Assembly (NCBI GenBank): GCA_946183385.1
Contig: CAMHBN010000057.1
Coordinates: forward strand, 1-9,750
Source: an uncultured Ruminococcus sp.
Lineage (GTDB): Bacteria > Bacillota > Clostridia > Oscillospirales > Ruminococcaceae
Direction: 5' to 3'
DNA length: 9,750 nucleotides
Position 1 is the stretch's first letter, and each line of letters opens with the position of its first letter. Positions 1-6,603 of the stretch are shown here, in pieces. Made by a program: the position numbers and the translations under genes. Below the pieces are notes generated by a model. The model saw only the letters and a program-made list of their open reading frames with translations. It was not told the DNA's origin and did not search any database.

Positions 1-1
1 T

Positions 2-1615
2 GAGGCAATGGCAAAGAATCAGGCACTGAGCGAGGCGCTTGCCGCTGCTGAGGAAGCTAACAAGGCGAAGACGGCGTTCCTCTCAAATATGAGCCATGAG
101 ATACGCACGCCGATGAACGCTATCATCGGTCTGGACAGCCTTGCTCTCAGGAACGAGAACCTCGACCCCGAAACGCGCGAATACCTCGAAAAGATTGGCG
201 GCAGCGCCCGCCACTTGCTCGGGCTCATTAATGATATCCTCGATATGAGCCGTATCGAGTCGGGCAGAATGATACTGCGCAAGGAGGAGTTCTCCTTCCG
301 CTCCATGCTCGAGCAGATAAATACTATGGTAATGACTCAGTGCAGCGACAAGGGTCTGAAATATGAGTGCAGAATGATAGGCGGTGTTTCCGATTTCTAC
401 ATCGGCGACGATATGAAGCTCAAACAGGTGCTTATCAATATCCTCTCCAATGCGATAAAGTTCACCGAAGCCGGCGGAGAGGTCACCCTGACAGTTGAGC
501 GCACTGCCGTCTTTGAGAATCAGTCCACGATACGCTTCGTTATCAAAGACACGGGTATCGGTATGGACGCATCGTTCATTCCCAAGGTGTTTGACACCTT
601 CACGCAGGAGGATTCCAGCCGCAACAACAAATACGGCAGCACGGGTCTTGGTATGGCTATTACCAAGAGCATTGTCGATATCATGAACGGCACTATCTCC
701 GTCACGTCCGAAAAGGGTGTGGGTACGGAGTTCACCGTGGTCATCACGCTGAAAAACAGTGAGCACGACAATGCCGAGGACTTCTTCATCGACACAAAGG
801 ATATGCGCGTCCTTGTGGTAGACGACGAGGAGATCGCGGCGGAGCACGCACGTATCGTGCTTGACGAAGCCGGAATTATGGCAGATACCTGTCTCAGCGG
901 TAAGGACGCGCTGCATATGCTGGAGATACAGCACATCAAGCAGCAGCCGTACAACCTCGTCCTGCTCGACTGGAAAATGCCTGACATGGACGGAATAGAG
1001 TGCGCAAAAGAGATCCGAAAGCTTTACAGCAGCGAAACTACGATAATAATACTCACTTCATTCAACTGGGACGAGATAATGGACGAGGCACTGCATATCG
1101 GCGTGGACAGCTTCCTCGCGAAGCCGCTGTTCGCCTCAAACGTTATCGGCGAGTTCGAGCGTATCGCACGCAAGAACAATATGGCGCTGTTCCGCGAAAA
1201 ACTGCGTGCAGACCTCGCGGGAAGACGTATACTCCTTGCCGAGGACGTCTTCATCAATGCAGAGATAATGAAGAAGCTACTTGAAATAAAGGAAGCGATG
1301 ATTGACCACGCCGAGAACGGACGTATCGTTGTGGATATGTTCTCGCAGAGCGAGCAGGGCTATTATGATGCGGTGCTCATGGACGTGCGTATGCCCGAAA
1401 TGGACGGACTTGAAGCCACGAAGGCTATACGTGCACTCGACCGCCCCGACGCCAAGATCGTTCCTATAATAGCTATGACCGCAAATGCCTTTGATGAGGA
1501 CGTTCAGCGCTCATTGCAAGTTGGCATGAACGCGCATCTCTCCAAGCCTGTCGAGCCAGAGCGCCTGTACCAGACGCTTGAGGAGCTTATCTGGGAAGCC
1601 GATCAGCAAAAATAA
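2..1615 (+). CDS. Hybrid sensor histidine kinase with two receiver domains (5' end outside window)
   Basis: This is the C-terminal part of a hybrid histidine kinase. The frame is open to the left edge, and the ATG at 8 lies inside the helix leading into the kinase, so the true start and any sensor domain are upstream. Numbering from that ATG, a coiled-coil-like helix (about 5-25) leads to a HisKA domain with the motif NMSHEIRTPMNAI and phospho-acceptor H30. An HATPase domain follows, with N-box N148 (NILSNAIKF), G1 D181 (KDTGIGM) and G2 from G210 (GSTGLGM). Receiver 1 (about 265-385) has D272/D273, acceptor D321 (LLDWKMPDMDG) and K372. Receiver 2 (about 405-525) has E412/D413, acceptor D459 (LMDVRMPEMDG) and K513. 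All key residues are present, so kinase and both receivers should be active. There is no HPt or DNA-binding domain, so phosphate must pass to another protein. It is probably co-transcribed with the next kinase, which begins 14 nt after its stop. The stimulus is unknown. Confidence 0.95.
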   Translation, partial: EAMAKNQALSEALAAAEEANKAKTAFLSNMSHEIRTPMNAIIGLDSLALRNENLDPETREYLEKIGGSARHLLGLINDILDMSRIESGRMILRKEEFSFRSMLEQINTMVMTQCSDKGLKYECRMIGGVSDFYIGDDMKLKQVLINILSNAIKFTEAGGEVTLTVERTAVFENQSTIRFVIKDTGIGMDASFIPKVFDTFTQEDSSRNNKYGSTGLGMAITKSIVDIMNGTISVTSEKGVGTEFTVVITLKNSEHDNAEDFFIDTKDMRVLVVDDEEIAAEHARIVLDEAGIMADTCLSGKDALHMLEIQHIKQQPYNLVLLDWKMPDMDGIECAKEIRKLYSSETTIIILTSFNWDEIMDEALHIGVDSFLAKPLFASNVIGEFERIARKNNMALFREKLRADLAGRRILLAEDVFINAEIMKKLLEIKEAMIDHAENGRIVVDMFSQSEQGYYDAVLMDVRMPEMDGLEATKAIRALDRPDAKIVPIIAMTANAFDEDVQRSLQVGMNAHLSKPVEPERLYQTLEELIWEADQQK

Positions 1616-1616
1616 C

Positions 1617-1621
1617 GGAGG
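1617..1621 (+). promoter_or_regulatory. Ribosome binding site of the permease-kinase gene
   Basis: GGAGG lies 8 nt before the ATG at 1630, directly after the TAA of the preceding kinase (1613-1615). It fixes the start of the fusion protein at 1630. With a 14-nt gap and no room for a promoter, it supports co-transcription of the two genes. Confidence 0.85.
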
Positions 1622-1629
1622 CGGCTGAA

Positions 1630-4395
1630 ATGAATGATCAACAAATAACCAAGCTGCCTGTCCGCTTTCTCTCCGTGCTTGATGTGTGGGCAATAGCTTT
1701 CGGCTGTATGGTGGGCTGGGGAACGTTTGTCATGCCCGGCACGACGTTCCTGCCCGTTGCAGGACCTGCGGGCACTGTCATCTCCATGACGATAGGTATG
1801 GCCATCATGCTCGTCATAGGCAGCAATCTTGCGTTTTTCATGAACCGAAGCACGAGAGCAGGCGGTGTCTATTCCTATACCAAAGAGGCTTTCGGACGCG
1901 ACCACGCCTTTCTAAGCTCGTGGTTTTTGTGCCTGTCATATCTGACGATAGTCTTCCTCAACGGCACGGCGCTGTTTGTCGTGATGAGAACGCTTTTCGG
2001 TGACCTCACGCAAAAGGGCTTTCACTACACAGTCTCGGGAAATACGATATATATCGGCGAGATACTGCTCTCCGTGGCAGCGCTTGCGGGAGTTGGTATG
2101 CTGTTCATCTTCGCAAGGAAAATATTGCATAAGATCAACACTCTGCTGTCACTCGTGCTTATCGGCGGAATCGTTGTTACTGCGATCATCTGCATACCGC
2201 ACACCACCCTTGATGTATTGAGCACATTCGGCTCGCAGAACAGCAATACCGTTTACGGGATATTCAGCATTTCCTTTCTTGCACCGTGGGCGTTTGTCGG
2301 ATTTGAGGTCGTTACATTCGACACTTCGGGCTTTAAATTCGGGATAAAAAAGGCTAAGGGGATAGTCTTTGTAGCTATCATCATCGGCGCTTTTGCGTAT
2401 ATTGCGATGGCACTTGTCGGAGTGACTGTCGTCCCCGACGGCTATGCGAACTGGGGCGAATACATCGCGGCTCTCGACGAGCTTTCGGGCGCGGAGGCAG
2501 TCCCCACATTCTATGCCGCAAAGGCGATAATGGGAAGAGCGGGACTTGTAATTATCGGCATAACGGCGCTTGCTGCCGTGCTGACGGGCATTATAGGCGG
2601 ATACCGTGCTTCTATACGCATTCTTACCACCATGGCGGAGGACAAGATAGGCAACAGTATCATATTTGTTATGTTTATCTCGGTATTGCTCGCACTGTTC
2701 GGCAGAAATACCCTCAACTGGTTCGTTGACCTGACCTCATTCGGTGCGATAGTCGGCTTCGGCTATACCTCGGCGGCAGCCTACAAGCTGGCACGCACAG
2801 AGAGCAACAAGCGCACTATGGTTACGGGAGCTGTCGGCACAGTAATTTCCGTACTGTTCGTTATTGTACAGCTCGTACCGCGGCTCACAGCTATGGAGGC
2901 AATGGGCGGACAGGCTTTCCTGCTGCTTTCATTCTGGTGTCTGGCGGGATTCGTATTCTACTGGCGAACCGTCACAAAAGGCAGTCTGACCGAATACAGC
3001 GGTATGTCTGCATCGGGCGTCGTGCTGTTCGCGCTTATCGTTTACTCCGCCTTTATGTGGCTGGCAAAGCTTATATTTGCTAAGGAGAACGTTTCCGAGA
3101 TACGCTCCGCAATTGTTTACGGAGGTATAATCCTTCTGACAGTAATTTTCATCGGTCTTGTGGTAATGCTCCACGTTCAGAACCTCGTCCGCAAAAAGCA
3201 TGAGGTCTCGGAGCGAGAGAAGATAAGGGCAATGGAGAGCGACCTTGCAAGAAGCCAGTTCCTCTTTAATATGTCCCACGACATACGCACACCGATGAAC
3301 GCTATCGTCGGCTACACCGAGCTCGCGATGAAGCTGCCCGCTTCCGACGAGCTGCACGACTGCCTTGTCAAGATAGAGCGCTCCAACCAGCAGCTCCTGA
3401 CGCTGATAAACGATATCCTCGAAATGAGCCGTATCGAAAGCGGAAATGTCGAGCTTGAATACGCTCCCGCCGACCTCACACGCATTTTCGAGAGCATAGA
3501 AGAGCTGTTTGCAGAGCTTATGAAGCAGAAGGGGCAGGAGTTCGCAGTGCATTTCTCACAGATAAAAAACCGCTATGTCTGGTGCGATGAGAAGAACCTC
3601 ACACGTGTGATCGTGAATCTGCTAAGCAACGCTCACAAATTCACTCCCGAGGGCGGAAGCGTTTCCGCTTCGATATCCGAAACCGGAAGCGAAGAAGGCT
3701 ATGGCTCTTATGAGATACGCGTCCTCGACAACGGTATCGGTATGTCAAAGGAATTCGCCGACAAGATGTTCACACCCTTTGAGCGCGAGCGCACCTCAAC
3801 TGCGAGCGGCGTAGAGGGAACAGGACTGGGACTGCCTATCTCCAAGAGCATCATCGACCTCATGGGCGGAACGATAGATGTTCATACCTCCCCCGGAAAC
3901 GGCACCGAGAGCGTGCTGATGCTGAAATTCCGTCTAGCTGACGAAAGCGAGCTCCCGCAGAATGAGACGAATCAGGAAACTGAGGAAAAGACAGTGGACT
4001 TCTCAACAAAGCGACTGCTCATAGTCGAGGACAACATGGTCAATATGGAGATAGCGAAAATGATACTCACGCAGGCGGGATTTACGGTCGAAACTGCCGA
4101 AAACGGACAGATAGGCGTTGATATGGTCAAGGCATCACCGGACGGCTACTACGATGCTATCCTGATGGACATCCAGATGCCTGTCATGGACGGCTATTCC
4201 GCTGCAAGAAGCATCAGAACGCTTGAAAACAAGGCTCACGCAGGTATCCCTATACTTGCAATGACCGCCAACGCCTTCAAGGAGGATGAAGAAAAATCCA
4301 AGGAAGCGGGAATGCAGGCTCATATCGCAAAGCCGATAGACATGAACAAGCTGTTGAAAACTCTCTCAAGTGTCCTCTCCGAGAATGAAAACTAA
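1630..4395 (+). CDS. APC-superfamily permease fused to histidine kinase and receiver (transporter-type hybrid sensor kinase)
   Basis: This 921-residue protein has three parts. Residues 10-515 form an APC amino-acid permease with about 14 hydrophobic helices. APC hallmarks are visible: the unwound TM1 motif GWGTF (29-33), the TM2-3 stretch RAGGVYSYTKEAFG, and the TM6 motif APWAFVGFE (218-226). The last helix (about 494-516) runs through a short charged linker (NLVRKKHEVSEREK) into a HisKA domain with NMSHDIRTPMNAI and acceptor H550. The HATPase domain has N667 (NLLSNAHKF), D700 (DNGIGM) and G2 GTGLGL (730-735). An acidic linker (about 760-790) precedes a receiver with E800/D801, acceptor D847 (LMDIQMPVMDG), T879 and K901. 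An even helix count puts the kinase in the cytoplasm. It probably senses amino-acid or amine binding or transport. Pseudomonas CbrA is a known analogue with a different (SLC5) transporter. No internal stop or frameshift is seen, and the kinase frame runs on continuously from the permease. Substrate, and whether it transports or only senses, cannot be told. Confidence 0.95.
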   Translation: MNDQQITKLPVRFLSVLDVWAIAFGCMVGWGTFVMPGTTFLPVAGPAGTVISMTIGMAIMLVIGSNLAFFMNRSTRAGGVYSYTKEAFGRDHAFLSSWFLCLSYLTIVFLNGTALFVVMRTLFGDLTQKGFHYTVSGNTIYIGEILLSVAALAGVGMLFIFARKILHKINTLLSLVLIGGIVVTAIICIPHTTLDVLSTFGSQNSNTVYGIFSISFLAPWAFVGFEVVTFDTSGFKFGIKKAKGIVFVAIIIGAFAYIAMALVGVTVVPDGYANWGEYIAALDELSGAEAVPTFYAAKAIMGRAGLVIIGITALAAVLTGIIGGYRASIRILTTMAEDKIGNSIIFVMFISVLLALFGRNTLNWFVDLTSFGAIVGFGYTSAAAYKLARTESNKRTMVTGAVGTVISVLFVIVQLVPRLTAMEAMGGQAFLLLSFWCLAGFVFYWRTVTKGSLTEYSGMSASGVVLFALIVYSAFMWLAKLIFAKENVSEIRSAIVYGGIILLTVIFIGLVVMLHVQNLVRKKHEVSEREKIRAMESDLARSQFLFNMSHDIRTPMNAIVGYTELAMKLPASDELHDCLVKIERSNQQLLTLINDILEMSRIESGNVELEYAPADLTRIFESIEELFAELMKQKGQEFAVHFSQIKNRYVWCDEKNLTRVIVNLLSNAHKFTPEGGSVSASISETGSEEGYGSYEIRVLDNGIGMSKEFADKMFTPFERERTSTASGVEGTGLGLPISKSIIDLMGGTIDVHTSPGNGTESVLMLKFRLADESELPQNETNQETEEKTVDFSTKRLLIVEDNMVNMEIAKMILTQAGFTVETAENGQIGVDMVKASPDGYYDAILMDIQMPVMDGYSAARSIRTLENKAHAGIPILAMTANAFKEDEEKSKEAGMQAHIAKPIDMNKLLKTLSSVLSENEN

Positions 4396-4466
4396 AGCAG
4401 GAAAAATTCATATTGCTACCAAGCTCGGATTTTAAGATATGAGAAGAAATACAGACTAATATGAAA

Positions 4467-4496
4467 AAGCCGCAGGAAAACCTGCGGCTTCTTTTT
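4467..4496. terminator. Intrinsic terminator, probably bidirectional, between convergent genes
   Basis: The arms AAGCCGCAGG (4467-4476) and CCTGCGGCTT (4481-4490) pair perfectly over 10 bp around an AAAA loop, followed by CTTTTT (4491-4496) for plus-strand transcripts. On the minus strand the A-run at 4464-4468 gives a matching short T-run. It sits 71 nt after the stop of the permease-kinase and just beyond the stop of the convergent cyclase (4515), so it can end both units. Confidence 0.92.
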
Positions 4497-4514
4497 GTAA
4501 AAAACTCCTCACAA

Positions 4515-6446
4515 CTATCCCCTGTTCATCTTACGTTTCATCTTGCATCTGTACATTTCTTCGTCTGCTTCAAGGATAAGACTGTCGAGGCGATCCATAT
4601 CGCTCTGTTCGCCAAAAGCAGAACCCAAGCTTGCCGTAACGGTATAAGGCTTTCCAAGCTCCTCGTTTATGCCTTCGATAATATTATAAAAATCTGCTTT
4701 TCTCTTCTCAAAGCCGTCATTATCATATTCGCCGATTCCGATTATGTAAAACTCATCTCCGCCTGCACGTACGCTTAACTCATTATCGGCAGTTATTTCC
4801 CTTATCGCCCGACTTATTGCGGTTATGGCGATATCGCCTTCCTGATGACCGTAGGTGTCGTTGATATGCTTCAGAGAGTCCATATCTATTACGCAGGCAA
4901 ACACCTTGTCGCCGTCGCGTTTTGCTCTCCACATCTTCTGATACTCGTCATACATTCCCCTTCGGTTAAGGAGACCCGTCATCTTATCGTGATACGACAT
5001 CATTTTGTAGCTGTTCTTTGAACGCGCCATTTCGAGCGCATTATTCACGAATCTAAGCCAGTTGCGATAAACAAGATTAAAGTATCGGCTATCACTGAGC
5101 TTCCTTTGCAGAACAGCATATCCAAGCGTTTTCTCACCGAAATGCACCGCTGAGAAATAGTAGACATAAGGGCTTTCGTGCTCCTCAAACATCTGCGGGA
5201 GCATTTCCGATGTGTTAAATGATACCGAGCTTATACTGTTGCAGAAATCGGTTTCACCGCAGTTCGACTTTGCAAGCACAAGCTTCATTCTTTTGGGATA
5301 GCCTGTTTCCGCACTGTCATTTTCGAGCCAGTCCTCGCGGAGGCAAAGACTGAAATTCTCAAACGGCGCTATTATGAAAGTCGAATTGTGTATACGCTCG
5401 ATACATTCCTCGGGAGTCTGTGAAGCGGTCAGATCCTCGGGAATGTAGTTTTCCATAAGCAGTCCGATATCAATATCGTCCATGAAAAGAGCTGAGGAGT
5501 AGTTCCTTGTTTTAAGGTACAGCGACGCTCTGAGCTTTTCAAGCGTGCGCTCGATATCGGGATCACAGCCGCAGCTCTTGCCGAGATACATCATTTTCTT
5601 CGTTTTCGGGATATACGGAGAAAGCTCCTCTGACGGTTCGATGACAGCTCTTATCCTGTCAACGGCGTCTGCGCCTACCTTGGCAAAATTGGATTCGATA
5701 GAGGTCAGCGTAATTTTACCGAGGGCTCCCTCCTGAACTGCCTCAAAGCCGAGAACGCGAATATCCTCAGGCACTCTTATCCCTTTTACATTCAGCTCCT
5801 CGATGAGTCCGATAGCCATGTGGTCGCTCGCCGCGATGACCGCGTCGGGCATGGAGATGCTGCCGTCCGCAATATCGTCAGCGAGCTTCTTGCCGCTCGT
5901 GTACCAGAAATCGCCGTAGATTATGTGCTCGTCTGCCACGGTAAGCCCGCACTTCTTTATCTCGTCGAGCATTATCCCGAGGCGGGATTCGGCTTCGGTA
6001 TTGTCCTTCATTCCGGTAAGCAGACAGAGCTTTTTACAGCCGTGAACATTTATCGCATGACGGCAGAGCTCCCTGAACATCTCGTCATTGTTGCTGTAGA
6101 GAGTGGGGATATCGCCTATAGGGATACCTATTCCCAAAACAGGAGCAACTGCCTCTTGAGTAGCTCTCCTGCATACTTTCTCGGCAAAGGTAGTGTCGTT
6201 GTCCGAAACAAGGCTGATATTGTCGAAAATTATCCCGTCAAATCTGCTGAAATCGGGCAGCTCGTATATATTCTTTTCACCGTTAGCATAATCCTTGAAA
6301 TAAAAGGATATTGATATCATCGACGCAAATACAGCAACATTGTATCCGTATTTCTCGCATTGGGTGAAGATCCCCTCAGCAAGCCTCTGAGCGTGGTACG
6401 CCTCGGGCGTAGCAGTGATGAAACAGATATTTTTTCTGCCGCTCAT
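4515..6446 (-). CDS. Diguanylate cyclase (GGDEF) with LacI-type ligand-binding sensor domain
   Basis: This 643-residue soluble protein should make c-di-GMP from GTP in response to a small ligand. Residues 5 to about 285 resemble the effector-binding domain of LacI/GalR regulators (opening KNICFITATPEAYHAQRLAEG; later PDAVIAASDHMAIG and GIRVPEDIRVLGFE). It lacks the helix-turn-helix of such regulators and has no signal peptide or membrane helix, so sensing is cytoplasmic. Residues about 300-485 form a second region, perhaps GAF-like, that I cannot assign. The GGDEF domain (about 485-640) starts at DKMTGLLNRRG (D487), has the metal and substrate segment DMDSLKHINDTYGH (D521), and an intact active site GGDEF at 562-566. 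The RxxD inhibitory site is missing: ADNE occupies 553-556. The start at 6446 is chosen because GGAGG lies 7 nt upstream; an in-frame ATG at 6485 overlaps the -10 box. The ligand is unknown; sugars are typical of the family. Confidence 0.93.
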   Translation of the reverse strand: MSGRKNICFITATPEAYHAQRLAEGIFTQCEKYGYNVAVFASMISISFYFKDYANGEKNIYELPDFSRFDGIIFDNISLVSDNDTTFAEKVCRRATQEAVAPVLGIGIPIGDIPTLYSNNDEMFRELCRHAINVHGCKKLCLLTGMKDNTEAESRLGIMLDEIKKCGLTVADEHIIYGDFWYTSGKKLADDIADGSISMPDAVIAASDHMAIGLIEELNVKGIRVPEDIRVLGFEAVQEGALGKITLTSIESNFAKVGADAVDRIRAVIEPSEELSPYIPKTKKMMYLGKSCGCDPDIERTLEKLRASLYLKTRNYSSALFMDDIDIGLLMENYIPEDLTASQTPEECIERIHNSTFIIAPFENFSLCLREDWLENDSAETGYPKRMKLVLAKSNCGETDFCNSISSVSFNTSEMLPQMFEEHESPYVYYFSAVHFGEKTLGYAVLQRKLSDSRYFNLVYRNWLRFVNNALEMARSKNSYKMMSYHDKMTGLLNRRGMYDEYQKMWRAKRDGDKVFACVIDMDSLKHINDTYGHQEGDIAITAISRAIREITADNELSVRAGGDEFYIIGIGEYDNDGFEKRKADFYNIIEGINEELGKPYTVTASLGSAFGEQSDMDRLDSLILEADEEMYRCKMKRKMNRG

Positions 6447-6453
6447 GATTATC

Positions 6454-6458
6454 CCTCC
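6454..6458 (-). promoter_or_regulatory. Ribosome binding site of the cyclase gene
   Basis: On the minus strand GGAGG, within GGGGAGGG, lies 7 nt before the ATG at 6446. It selects this start over the in-frame ATG 39 nt further upstream, which has no comparable site. Confidence 0.85.
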
Positions 6459-6484
6459 CCTGAACGAAGCAATTTCTCTCATCA

Positions 6485-6513
6485 ATTATACCATTACGGC
6501 ACAAAAAAATCAA
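6485..6513 (-). promoter_or_regulatory. Vegetative promoter of the cyclase gene with extended -10
   Basis: On the minus strand, TTGATT (6508-6513) and TATAAT (6485-6490) are separated by exactly 17 bp, and TGG before TATAAT makes an extended -10. Transcription would start near 6478, leaving a leader of about 32 nt before the ATG at 6446. The near-consensus match suggests expression by the housekeeping sigma factor. No clear operator palindrome is seen around it. Confidence 0.8.
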
Positions 6514-6541
6514 TATCAAAGTAACAATAATCAGTTCAATC

Positions 6542-6583
6542 AACGAAAACAGCCGATACCAAAAGGCATCGGCTGTTTTCGTT
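6542..6583. terminator. Long hairpin terminator downstream of the GH98 gene
   Basis: Arms at 6542-6560 and 6565-6583 pair over 18 bp with one A-C mismatch (6558/6567) around an AAAA loop. The inner GC-rich core is GCCGAT/ATCGGC; the outer part is A-rich on the left and T-rich on the right, so transcripts leaving in either direction end in TTTTCGTT. It follows the GH98 stop (6604) in the minus direction and lies upstream of the cyclase promoter, separating the two codirectional genes. Confidence 0.82.
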
Positions 6584-6603
6584 TTGGAGCGTAGCTCAAT
6601 ATG

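Noticed and set aside
83..934. A 283-codon open frame on the minus strand opposite the first kinase
   Set aside because: It is the antisense shadow of the HisKA, HATPase and receiver coding sequence, has no ribosome binding site evident, and its His/Val-rich translation resembles no protein. A similar antisense frame at 2929-3552 shares a DSVHR-like motif only because both lie opposite the conserved IRTPMNAI box.
2929..3552. A 207-codon minus-strand frame opposite the permease-kinase junction
   Set aside because: Shadow of well-supported coding sequence with continuous motifs in the plus frame; no independent start signal.
4461..4778. A plus-strand frame starting just upstream of the hairpin at 4467
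   Set aside because: Its first codons are the terminator stem itself, and the rest is antisense to the GGDEF domain.
5820..6314. A 164-codon plus-strand frame opposite the LacI-type domain
   Set aside because: Antisense to a recognisable domain with conserved motifs; no promoter or ribosome binding site seen.
6447..6485. A 13-residue N-terminal extension of the cyclase from the ATG at 6485
   Set aside because: That ATG overlaps the -10 box and would lie upstream of the expected transcript start; the ATG at 6446 has a strong GGAGG site.
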